A DNA stretch of 64,000 nucleotides from Kribbella sp. NBC_01245 (GTDB taxonomy: Bacteria > Actinomycetota > Actinomycetes > Propionibacteriales > Kribbellaceae). The notes beneath the pieces are model-generated. The model worked only from the letters and a program-made list of their open reading frames with translations, did not search any database and was not told where the DNA came from. Below are positions 15,484 to 23,378 of the stretch, piece by piece; the first letter of the stretch is position 1; each line of letters opens with the position of its first letter. A program made the position numbers and the translations under genes. Where the stretch lies: assembly GCF_036226525.1 (NCBI RefSeq), contig NZ_CP108487.1, positions 2,914,001 to 2,978,000 of the forward strand, given 5' to 3'.

Positions 15484-17013
15484 TCAGCCGTTCCAGTTGA
15501 CCAGGTCGTGCGCCGGCACCTGAACGGTCCGGGCGCCCTTGACGCCGCCCAGGATGACCTTGCGCAAGGCCATGTTGTTGGTGGTGTTGGACTCGTAGAG
15601 CCGCTTCTCCGGGTTGGCGAGCACCTGGATGAAGTAGGTGCCGTTCGGCAGGTTGGTGATGTCGAACGACTGGCCCGGACGGGTCTGGTCGTAGGTGTCC
15701 CCAGCACCCACGTCCAGCACCTCACGCACCGCGAGCGAGCTGTAGCTGCCGCAGGCGGTGTGCAGGTCGGTGTTCATCGGGTGCCAGTTGGCGTTCTTCG
15801 CGAGCTGGTCGATCTGGTCGGTCGCGGCCAGGCAGAACGCCTCTTTCTGGCTGCGCACGATCTCGGTCTGGTTGGCCTTGAGCAGCCGGTAGCTGGCGAA
15901 GTCGGTGAAGTGCCAGTGGGTGTGACCGTCGCGCGCGTCCCACTCCATCGTGCCGGTCTTGGCGTGACCGACCTGCTGGCCCTTCTCGTTGTAGAAGTAC
16001 TGGTAGGCGTCCATCAGGTCCTGGCCCTGGCGGCGGTAACCGTCCAGCACGAGGGTCGACGGTCCACCGTTGTAGACGGTCGCCGCGAACTGCAGGAAGT
16101 CGTTATTCGCGGTGGGCGTTCCCTCGTCCCCCTTGGAGATACGCGCGCCCCAGGCGGGCAGCGCGACGAGGTCCGGCTTGGGGCCGGCGGGCACGCTGTC
16201 CTTACCGGTCGGGGCTTTCGCGTTCGGCTTGGGCTGCGGCTCGGCCGCCTTGCGCGCCTTGTCCTCGGCGGCGACCCGCTGACCGACCCGGTCGTGACCG
16301 CTTTCGGGCGCCTTGCGCACGGTCACGTTGATCGTCGTGCTGGCCTGGTTCGCCGGGATGCCGAAGAGCGCGCGGTACTTGGGCGCGATCTCGACCTTCG
16401 CGGTGTACTTGCCCATCCAGAGCTTGATCTGCGTGCCGGTCTCCCCGGTCGGCGCGGTCCAGCCGGACTGGATGCCCCACACGCTGCTGACGGTGAACCC
16501 GTTCTGCGAGCAGTCCTTGGGGTACGGCGACTTGTCCGGCGCGTCCGGACGGGTCCGGGCCGATTCGTAGTTGTTCGGACAGAAGGCCTGCGAGCGATCG
16601 ACGAGTTTCTTGCCCTTGGCATCGGTAATCGTCAGCCGGCTGAAGCCCGGCAAACCGCTGTAGTTGTTGGTAAGTCCGGCAGGCAGCGCTTTCACCTTGC
16701 CGTCGACGATCTGCTCGACGACGACCGGGTCCTTGAACGACTTGCGCTTGACGCGAAGCTCGAACGGCTTCGCTCCGGCGACCATATGCGTGCCGAGATC
16801 GACGTACACGCCATCGTCGTAGCGGTCGAGAATGACCGACTTCGACGCGGTGACGAGCTTCAACTGCGGCTCGGCGGCGGCCGCGAAAGTGGTGCCACGG
16901 GCGGTGTTGTCAGCCGATGGCACGGCCGATGCGACGGCGGTTCCCCCGGCGAGTACTGCGGCGAGACCGGCCGCCACGAAAGCGGCACGGCGAGACTGCT
17001 GATGGCTGGTAAT
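15484..17013 (-). CDS. Secreted lysyl oxidase-like protein, probable AUU start
   Basis: Extracellular protein of about 509 residues. The C-terminal half carries the bacterial lysyl oxidase (PF01186-like) signature: NDFLQFAATVYNGGPSTLVL, the His-rich copper motif HTHWHF near residues 363-368, then FCLAATDQI, and NGTYFIQVLANPEKRLYESN near the end. The N-terminal half is an unassigned beta-rich region. The first standard start is GTG 16977, but that gives a signal peptide without a positive n-region. Reading upstream in frame gives TSHQQSRRAAFVAAGLAAVL, and GGAGGG sits 7 bases before an ATT at 17013. I therefore propose initiation at AUU. The SRRAAF stretch is twin-arginine-like. Confidence 0.75.
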   Translation of the reverse strand: MTSHQQSRRAAFVAAGLAAVLAGGTAVASAVPSADNTARGTTFAAAAEPQLKLVTASKSVILDRYDDGVYVDLGTHMVAGAKPFELRVKRKSFKDPVVVEQIVDGKVKALPAGLTNNYSGLPGFSRLTITDAKGKKLVDRSQAFCPNNYESARTRPDAPDKSPYPKDCSQNGFTVSSVWGIQSGWTAPTGETGTQIKLWMGKYTAKVEIAPKYRALFGIPANQASTTINVTVRKAPESGHDRVGQRVAAEDKARKAAEPQPKPNAKAPTGKDSVPAGPKPDLVALPAWGARISKGDEGTPTANNDFLQFAATVYNGGPSTLVLDGYRRQGQDLMDAYQYFYNEKGQQVGHAKTGTMEWDARDGHTHWHFTDFASYRLLKANQTEIVRSQKEAFCLAATDQIDQLAKNANWHPMNTDLHTACGSYSSLAVREVLDVGAGDTYDQTRPGQSFDITNLPNGTYFIQVLANPEKRLYESNTTNNMALRKVILGGVKGARTVQVPAHDLVNWNG

Positions 17014-17147
17014 ACGGATCCCCTCCAGATCATTGATGAGTCCGCGACCCCCTCGCGAACCCTTATGGCAACTAGGACGCGAGGACCGGCGGCGATGTTG
17101 GCCGGGGATCGTTGCACTTCCGTCTCAGGATGTTACGGAGGTATTAC

Positions 17148-17177
17148 TTGACGATAGAAAGTAACTGACCCTACAGT
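17148..17177 (+). promoter_or_regulatory. Predicted vegetative promoter of the GH27 gene
   Basis: TTGACG at 17148-17153, an 18-base spacer and TACAGT at 17172-17177 fit a housekeeping sigma promoter. It lies about 38 bases upstream of the GH27 start codon, between divergent genes. Confidence 0.5.
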
Positions 17178-17214
17178 CGCCCTACCGCCTGGACACAACG
17201 GAGGTATTGAGCGC

Positions 17215-19362
17215 ATGCCCCACAAATCCCCACGTTCCGGACCGGGCCGCCGCAGGCTTCGGCTCGGCCTGACCACCGCCATCGCGGCCGCCCTGGTGCC
17301 GGCCGTGCTGACCTCGGCCGGGCTGACGGCCGCAGCGAGTGTCGTTCCTGCCGCATCGGCTCAGGTGCCGCAGGCCGTCACCGCTCCGGCCGTCGACCCC
17401 GCCACCGCGGCCACTGCCGCCACCGCCGCCGCCACCGTTGCCGCCGAGACCGGCCCGGCAGCGGCCAAGCCGTACATGGGCTGGAGCAGTTGGAGTCTGC
17501 AGTCCACCAACTACCCGGGGGTGAACCCCGACGGTCCGGGCAGCTTCATCACCGAGAAGAACATCCTGGCCCAGGCGCAGGCGATGGCCACCAAGCTCAA
17601 GCCGTTCGGCTACGAGTACATCAACATCGACGCGGGCTGGCAGCTCGGCGGCGACCAGTGGGGCCGCCCGGTCGCCAATACCAAGCGCTTCCCGCGCGGT
17701 ATGAAGGCCGTCGGCGAGGACATCCACGCACTCGGGCTCAAGTTCGGCATCTACACGGTCGTTGGTCTCGGCAAGGACGTCTACAACGAGGGCAACATGC
17801 CGGTCTACGGCACCACGGACTGCTTCAGCCGCGACCTCGTGTACCCGGATCTGCGCACCACCAACGGCTGGGACATGTCGTACAAGATCAACTACGCGAG
17901 CCCGTGCGCGCAGAAGTACGTGGACTCGATCGTGAACACCTTCGCCGACTGGAAAGTCGACTACATCAAGATGGACGGTGTCGGCCCGGGCTCGTTCCGC
18001 GGCGGCGAGAACTACGACAACCGCGAGGACGTCGAGGCCTGGTACCGCTCGGTGCAGGCGTCTGGCCGCGAGATGCTCTACACGCTCTCCTGGTCGATGA
18101 GCCACAAGTACGTCGATGACTGGAAGGCCAACTCCAACGGCTGGCGCATCGACACCGACGTGGAGTGCTATTGCGACACCATCGTGCGCTGGGACGCGTC
18201 GGTGAAGCAGCGCTGGTGGGACGTCGTGCAGTGGATCGACGACACCGGGCCTGGTGCCTGGAACAACCTCGACGCGGTCGTCGTCGGCAACGCCGAGATG
18301 GACGGTCTGACCGAAGCGGAACGCCAAAGCCACATGACGTTCTGGGCGATCCAGGCGGCGCCGCTGTTCTCCGGTGACGATCTGACCAAGCTCGACGCGT
18401 ACGGCCTGAAGCTGCTGACCAACCGCGAGGTGATCGCGATCAACCAGGCCGGCCGGCCCGCGCGTCCGGTCAGCCAGTCCTCGCTGCAGCAGACCTGGTA
18501 CACCAAGAACGCCGACGGCAGCACCACGGTCGCCCTGTTCAACCTCGGCGACTCCCCCGCCAGTGTCACCGGTCGATTCGACGAGGTCGGCATCACCGGT
18601 TCGGCGCGAGTGCGCGACGTGTGGGCCGGGCAGAACCTCGGCTCGACCACCGGTCAGGTCAGCGCGACTCTTCCTGCGCACGGCTCGAAGCTGTTCCGGA
18701 TCACGCCGAACAACCTCGGCGCCCTGGGCAAGCCGTCCGGCGTACACGCGACTGACGTCAGCCGCACCACCACCTCGCTCGCCTGGGACGCTACGGCCGG
18801 CGCTACGTCGTACCGGGTGTACGCCGGTGGGCGCGAGCTTGCCCGCGTCTCCACGCCGAAGGCGACCGTGACGGGTCTGACGCCTGCTACGGCGTACAAG
18901 TTCGAGGTGAAGGCGTACAGCGCGGCGCGTTCGTCGGCGGCTAGTGCGCCGGTCGAGCTGACTACGTCGAAGAACGGCGGGCCGGTCAAGTACGAGGCTG
19001 AGGCCGACACCAATCCCTGTACGGGCAATGCCAGTGTCTCGGGGTGTGGTGCCTGCTCTGGCGGTAACAAGGTCGGCAACATCGGCGGCGACGGCACGTT
19101 CACATTGACGGGTCTAAACGTGCCGGTGGCCGGGACGTACTTGCTGAAGATCGCTTATACGGATGGCGATTCCAGCCGGCAGGGCATCCTCACGGTGAAC
19201 GACACGACGCCGTACTGGGTGAACTTCCACGGCACTGGCGACAACGACTGGGGCACGCCTCAGGTCACCGTCCAGCCGGTGCAGCTCAAGGCGGGGGCCA
19301 ACACCATCAAGGTGAGCAACCCTGGCGGCTACATGGCCGACATCGACTACGTGATCCTGTAG
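17215..19362 (+). CDS. Secreted GH27 alpha-galactosidase-like enzyme with FN3 and CBM35-like modules
   Basis: Protein of 715 residues. A signal sequence (twin-Arg-rich n-region GRRRLRLG) is followed by an Ala/Thr/Pro linker. The GH27 (beta/alpha)8 barrel starts at KPYMGWSSWSLQ near residue 85. The nucleophile is Asp254 in DYIKMDG, and the acid/base lies in GWRIDTDVE (Asp313 or Asp315). An antiparallel domain follows, then an FN3 module at about 500-585 (SRTTTSLAWDATAGATSYRV), then a CBM35-like module (YEAEADTN ... GNIGGDGTFTLTG). It should release terminal galactose (or beta-L-arabinopyranose, also known in GH27) from plant glycans. Confidence 0.9.
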   Translation: MPHKSPRSGPGRRRLRLGLTTAIAAALVPAVLTSAGLTAAASVVPAASAQVPQAVTAPAVDPATAATAATAAATVAAETGPAAAKPYMGWSSWSLQSTNYPGVNPDGPGSFITEKNILAQAQAMATKLKPFGYEYINIDAGWQLGGDQWGRPVANTKRFPRGMKAVGEDIHALGLKFGIYTVVGLGKDVYNEGNMPVYGTTDCFSRDLVYPDLRTTNGWDMSYKINYASPCAQKYVDSIVNTFADWKVDYIKMDGVGPGSFRGGENYDNREDVEAWYRSVQASGREMLYTLSWSMSHKYVDDWKANSNGWRIDTDVECYCDTIVRWDASVKQRWWDVVQWIDDTGPGAWNNLDAVVVGNAEMDGLTEAERQSHMTFWAIQAAPLFSGDDLTKLDAYGLKLLTNREVIAINQAGRPARPVSQSSLQQTWYTKNADGSTTVALFNLGDSPASVTGRFDEVGITGSARVRDVWAGQNLGSTTGQVSATLPAHGSKLFRITPNNLGALGKPSGVHATDVSRTTTSLAWDATAGATSYRVYAGGRELARVSTPKATVTGLTPATAYKFEVKAYSAARSSAASAPVELTTSKNGGPVKYEAEADTNPCTGNASVSGCGACSGGNKVGNIGGDGTFTLTGLNVPVAGTYLLKIAYTDGDSSRQGILTVNDTTPYWVNFHGTGDNDWGTPQVTVQPVQLKAGANTIKVSNPGGYMADIDYVIL

Positions 19363-19376
19363 TCGCATTTGTTGAG

Positions 19377-19412
19377 CAGCGGGCCGGTTCCCTTTGTGGG
19401 ACCGGCCCGCTG
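19377..19412. terminator. Bidirectional hairpin terminator
   Basis: CAGCGGGCCGGT pairs with ACCGGCCCGCTG across TCCCTTTGTGGG, whose ends can pair as well. It lies between the convergent GH27 and SDR genes. Confidence 0.85.
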
Positions 19413-19433
19413 TCGTTCGCTCGACGGTTCGCC

Positions 19434-20207
19434 TTAGATCGTTGAGGTGCGGGCGCCGTCCATTGGGATGATGGCGCCGGTGACGTAGCTGCTCGCCGGG
19501 GAGGCCAGGAACAGTACGACGTTCGCCACCTCGGCTGGTTCGCCCGGACGGCCCATCGGGATCTCGGCGACCTGCTCGGCCAACAGGTCCTCCTTGGTCC
19601 GGCCGGTCGCGCGTACGGCGGCCTCGAGGCCTTCGTCAACGCGCGACGTACGGGTCATGCCTGGATTGATGACGTTCACCCGGACTCCGCGGGCGGCGTA
19701 CGCCTGGGCATAGCCGACCGACGCGAGCATCAGCGCCGCGTTCGCCGCGCCGCCACCGATGTGCAGCGGGTTGGCCTGGCGTCCGCCTTGGCCGACGACG
19801 TTCACGATCGCGCCCTCACCACGCTCGGCCATGCCGCGGATGACCGGGTCGGTGGCGTGCATATACGTGAAATACTTGGCGTCCATCGTCGCGTGCAGCG
19901 CCGCGCTGTCGAGCTCGGCCGGCGGCGTACGACGAGCGGCGCCGGCGCAGTTGACGAGGATGTCCACGCGGGGAATGGCGGTCAGCACCCGGCGGGCCGC
20001 CGCCGCATCAGTCAGGTCGACGGCCTCGACCTGGAGTTTGAGGCCGAGCGATGCGAGGTGCTGCCGGGCGGCCTCGAGGTTGGCGGGGTCGCGGGAGATG
20101 CCGATCACGTCGGCGCCTTCGCGCGCCAGCGCCTCGGCACACGCCAGGCCGATGCCCTTGCTGGCGCCAGTGACTACGGCCGTCTTACCAGTCAGCTGAA
20201 GATCCAT
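19434..20207 (-). CDS. Short-chain dehydrogenase/reductase-fold protein lacking the catalytic Tyr and Lys
   Basis: Rossmann protein of 257 residues with the cofactor motif TGASKGIG and the NAG-equivalent VNCAGA. Where classical SDRs have Ser then Tyr-x-x-x-Lys, this protein reads IVNVVGQGGRQANPLHIGGG, then AANAALM. Ser is replaced by Gly, Tyr by Gly and Lys by Asn. The C-terminus (GRPGEPAEVANVVLFLASPA, SSYVTGAIIPMDGA) is otherwise typical of FabG-like proteins. It may still bind NAD(P) but use other residues, or act non-enzymatically. No partner gene is evident. Confidence 0.8.
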   Translation of the reverse strand: MDLQLTGKTAVVTGASKGIGLACAEALAREGADVIGISRDPANLEAARQHLASLGLKLQVEAVDLTDAAAARRVLTAIPRVDILVNCAGAARRTPPAELDSAALHATMDAKYFTYMHATDPVIRGMAERGEGAIVNVVGQGGRQANPLHIGGGAANAALMLASVGYAQAYAARGVRVNVINPGMTRTSRVDEGLEAAVRATGRTKEDLLAEQVAEIPMGRPGEPAEVANVVLFLASPASSYVTGAIIPMDGARTSTI

Positions 20208-20325
20208 GTCGGCAAGTCTTACTCATGTGGGTTAAAAGGTGGCTCGCCGTCTAGCTGATGGGTTGTCAGGGGTGGCTCGCCGTCTGGGCTCGCGGGGGTG
20301 GCTGGTTGGTTGGAGCATCGAGGAC

Positions 20326-21510
20326 ATGCGGATCAATCGCTTGCTTCCCGTGCTCGCGTTACTGCTCCTCGGCATCACCCCGCCTGCCCAAGCCGCCGCC
20401 ACGTTCCCGCGGATCGACGCGTCCGGGTTCGCGTTGACGTCCGGAACCACCTTCACGACGTACGCCGAACGCGTCGCGGCGCTGGAGGCCAACCCGCAAC
20501 TCGCGCCCGTCGGCGTACCGGAAGTGCTGGCGGCGTCGAACCGCGTCGGCCGCACGTTGTGCCATCCGACGTACATCACCGCGTCCCTCAATCCGCAGGG
20601 CTTCTGCTGGCAGGACGGCGAGGATGACGACCTCAACGTCTGGATCCCGCAGGGCGTCACCGGCTCGGGCGACGCCTCCCCCACGGGCACGGTCGGTGGC
20701 AAGCGCGTCGTACTCGCGTCCTGGCACAACGCCGACGACACCGCGATCCGCGTCTCGTTCCTGGACCTCGCCACGCTGAAATACCGGCACGTGTTGCTGG
20801 TCGAGCCGACGTCCAACGGCAACTTCGCCGCCATCGCCGGGCACGGCCACGGGTTGTTCTGGGCGGGCAACAAACTGGTCGTCGCGACGGGCGGTTCGGT
20901 ACTGCGCGTCTTCGACCTCACCCACATCTGGCGGACCGACACGTCGACCGGCGAGGTCGGCCTCGGTACGGACGGCAAGTTCCACGCCCGCTGGCACGCC
21001 TTCGCGCTGCCGCAACTCGGCGCCTACTGGTACGCGGGTGGCGGCTGCGCCAACACCACCGGCGTCAAACCGTGTTTCGCCAGCCTCGCGATCGACCACG
21101 GCGGCTCGTTCGTCGCGGTCGAGCACACCACCCGCGGCGGCGGCCGAATCGTCCGCTGGCCCCTCGACCAAGCGACCGGCCTACCCCGCGCCGGCACCGA
21201 CGGCGCCGTACGCGCCCTCGAAGCCTTCAACTCCCCGGTCTGGGGCATGCAAGGCGCAGTTGCCTCAGGCAACAAATTCGTCATCGCCGGCGTGTGCCCG
21301 GAGTATGCCGACAACATCGGCGACGGCGTCGACTACCCGAGCTGCCTCCACCGCGGCACCGGCGGCGCCTCCACCTCAACGTGGACCAAAGCCCCCAAAA
21401 ACACCGAAAACCTCTCCCACTGGCCCGCCACCAACGAACTCTGGCTCCTCAGCGAACAACTCCGCGAACGCGTAACCCTCCACCTCCCCGCCCCCACCGC
21501 CTTCCCCTAA
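20326..21510 (+). CDS. Secreted protein of unknown function, possibly a beta-propeller
   Basis: Protein of 394 residues when started at ATG 20326. This start is preferred because it gives a clean signal peptide (MRINRLLPVLALLLLGITPP, cleavage after AQA); the longer frame from 20239 adds 29 unlikely residues. The mature protein has repeated strand-turn patterns such as GLFWAGNKLVVATGGSVLRV, and paired Cys segments (CHPTYITASLNPQGFCWQ, CANTTGVKPC). These suggest an extracellular beta-propeller with disulfides. I recognise no family and no catalytic motif. Confidence 0.7.
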   Translation: MRINRLLPVLALLLLGITPPAQAAATFPRIDASGFALTSGTTFTTYAERVAALEANPQLAPVGVPEVLAASNRVGRTLCHPTYITASLNPQGFCWQDGEDDDLNVWIPQGVTGSGDASPTGTVGGKRVVLASWHNADDTAIRVSFLDLATLKYRHVLLVEPTSNGNFAAIAGHGHGLFWAGNKLVVATGGSVLRVFDLTHIWRTDTSTGEVGLGTDGKFHARWHAFALPQLGAYWYAGGGCANTTGVKPCFASLAIDHGGSFVAVEHTTRGGGRIVRWPLDQATGLPRAGTDGAVRALEAFNSPVWGMQGAVASGNKFVIAGVCPEYADNIGDGVDYPSCLHRGTGGASTSTWTKAPKNTENLSHWPATNELWLLSEQLRERVTLHLPAPTAFP

Positions 21511-21514
21511 CCCG

Positions 21515-21745
21515 TTCATCGGCCCCTTGTAACCCGGCGCGTCGCCATTCATCGGTCCCTTGTGACCCGGCGCGTCCCCCTTCATCGGTCCCTTGTGACC
21601 ACGCCTCGGCGTGTCATCGGGCCCTTGTGACGCGGCGTGTCGCCGTTGATCGGTCCCTTCTGACCAACCGCCGGCGTGTCATAGGACGCTGGGGGACGCG
21701 GGGTGTTGCCGGTCGTCGAACTCTTGTGACAACAGCGGTCGTCGT
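21515..21745. repeat. 33-bp tandem repeat array
   Basis: About seven degenerate copies of a 33-bp unit, core TTCATCGGTCCCTTGTGACC followed by CGGCGCGTC. They begin near 21515, 21548, 21581, 21614, 21646, 21679 and 21712. The first three are closest to consensus, and decay increases toward the YdcF gene. Period 33 is a multiple of three, and one minus-strand frame reads as an 11-residue repeat (GDAPGHKGPMN), but no start or context supports translation. Confidence 0.75.
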
Positions 21746-21757
21746 TAGAGTCGGCGT

Positions 21758-22510
21758 GTGACCGACGAGCAGCGGTTGATCTCGGACTACCTCGCGCGCC
21801 GCGACGTCGATGACCTGACCGCGCCGGTCGACGTCATCGTGCTGATGGGCAGCGCCGTGCTCGAGTCGATCGCGGTCACAGCCGACGCGTACCACCGCGG
21901 CATCACACGCCACATCCTGGTCAGCGGCGGCATCGGCCACTCGACCGAACACCTCTACCAGGCCGTACGCCGATCGCACCCGGCCATCGCGACCACCGGT
22001 CGACCCGAGGCGCACGTCATCGCGGACATCTTGCGCAACGAGTACGCCGTACCGGCTGAAGCCCTCGCGATAGAAGACCGCTCGACCAACTGCGGCGAGA
22101 ACGCGGCGTACTCCCGAGAGCTCACGGCGCAACGCGATCGCGTACCGGGCGGACTGGTCGAGACGTTCCTGCTGGTCCAGGATCCGACCATGCAACGGCG
22201 TACGCACGCCTGTTTCGACCGGGCATACGCCGACCGTCCGGGCACCCGCCTGCTCAGCTATGCCCCCCTCATCCCCTGGCTCGGCCCAGCTGGCGCCTCC
22301 GCGGGACCAGGCCAACCCGTCATCTGGCCCGCGGCCCGCTTCACCTCACTCCTACTCGGCGAAATCCGCCGCCTCCACGACACCCCCACCGGCTACGGCC
22401 CACGCGGCGCCAACCACATCGACCACATCGACATCCCCACCCCAGTCCTAACCGCCTACCACCACCTAGCGGCAACCCACCAAGCCCTCATCCGCCCCGC
22501 CGGCGCCTAA
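21758..22510 (+). CDS. YdcF/DUF218 family protein
   Basis: Protein of 250 residues. The DUF218 layout is visible: DVIVLMGSAV at the first strand, HILVSGGIGHST, the conserved GRPEAHVIADIL, and EDRSTNCGENAAYSRELTAQ with the family's S-T-N-x-x-E-N motif. No signal peptide or TM is seen, so it resembles the cytoplasmic YdcF-type rather than membrane-anchored SanA/ElyC. The biochemical role of YdcF proteins is not settled. The GTG start follows directly on the tandem repeat array. Confidence 0.85.
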   Translation: MTDEQRLISDYLARRDVDDLTAPVDVIVLMGSAVLESIAVTADAYHRGITRHILVSGGIGHSTEHLYQAVRRSHPAIATTGRPEAHVIADILRNEYAVPAEALAIEDRSTNCGENAAYSRELTAQRDRVPGGLVETFLLVQDPTMQRRTHACFDRAYADRPGTRLLSYAPLIPWLGPAGASAGPGQPVIWPAARFTSLLLGEIRRLHDTPTGYGPRGANHIDHIDIPTPVLTAYHHLAATHQALIRPAGA

Positions 22511-22521
22511 CCGACCAGCCC

Positions 22522-23330
22522 GCGCGACCGCACGCGAAATTCGGCCCACCTGTGGCCCCCCCACCACGGTCGGACGCGAAATACGGCGTGCAGGCGCTCG
22601 GGAACCCTGCGACGGTCGGACGCGGAATGCGGCGAACGCGCCGGAACCTCGTCACGGTCGGACGCGGAATGCGGCGAACGCGCGCCGGAACCTCGTCACG
22701 GTCGGACGTGGAATGCGGCGTGCAGGCGCTCGGGAACCCTGCGACGGTCGGACGCAAGATGCGGCGCACCTGTGGAAACCGTTGCCGTGGTCGGACGCAA
22801 GGTGCGGCGCCTGTGGACACCGAGCCCACGGCACCAGGACCTGATCCGCACACGTCCGAGCCAATCTGTGCAAAGCCTTCCCACGAGGTGCCTCCTTGTG
22901 TTTGCACACGCGCGACACAACAAGGCACATCGCGGGAGAGTTGTCCCCAAATCGGCCGGCGCGTGTGCATACCGCGCCCAACCCTGGCAGCGGCCTCCAC
23001 GGCACGCCGCATTCTGCGTCCGACCGTGGCAGGATTCGGAGCGCTCGTACGCCGCATTCCGCGTCCGACCGTGACGAGGTTCCGGCGCGCGTTCGCCGCA
23101 TTCGGCGTCCGACCGTCGTAGGGGGTCCGAGCGCTTGTCGCATTCCGCGTCCGACCGTCGCAAGGTTCCCGAGTGCCCGTACGCCGCATTCCGCGTCCGA
23201 CCGTGACGAGGTTCCGGCGCGCGTTCGCCGCATTCGGCGTCCGACCGTCGTAGGGGGTCCGAGCGCTTGTCGCATTCCGCGTCCGACCGTGGCGGGGGTA
23301 CGAGCGCGGGTTCGCCGCAGTCCGCGTCCG
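22522..23330. repeat. Giant imperfect palindrome built of about 44-bp repeats
   Basis: Six copies of GGTCGGACGCGGAATGCGGC-type units run forward (starting at 22568, 22614, 22656, 22700, 22746, 22789). Eight copies of the reverse complement run from about 23005 to 23322. Each forward copy has a mirror copy within 2 bp of the position predicted from a centre at 22908. The centre is GTGCCTCCTTGTGT ... ACACAACAAGGCAC. Within each half a 132-bp higher-order period occurs: a segment at 22584-22623 recurs at 22716, and 23046-23158 recurs at 23178-23290. The stretch between the YdcF and S41 genes holds no credible gene; the apparent ORFs are repeats read through. Confidence 0.85.
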
Positions 23331-23378
23331 GCCGGCGGGGAGGCGGCGGCCGGGAGGCGGAGGTTGGGGTGGTGTGGG

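Noticed and set aside
21376..21585. Minus-strand frame with 11-residue repeats (GDAPGHKGPMN)
   Set aside because: It arises from the 33-bp tandem repeat, overlaps the end of a supported gene, and lacks start and homology.
22888..22928. Palindrome centre as a CRISPR or integron attC site
   Set aside because: Repeat spacing is irregular, spacers are not unique, there are no cas or integrase genes, and the attC core sites are absent.
22552..23275. Several overlapping ORFs on both strands in the palindrome region
   Set aside because: They are reads through the repeat units (RRTRAGTSSRSD-like repeats), have no start context or family match, and exist on both strands.
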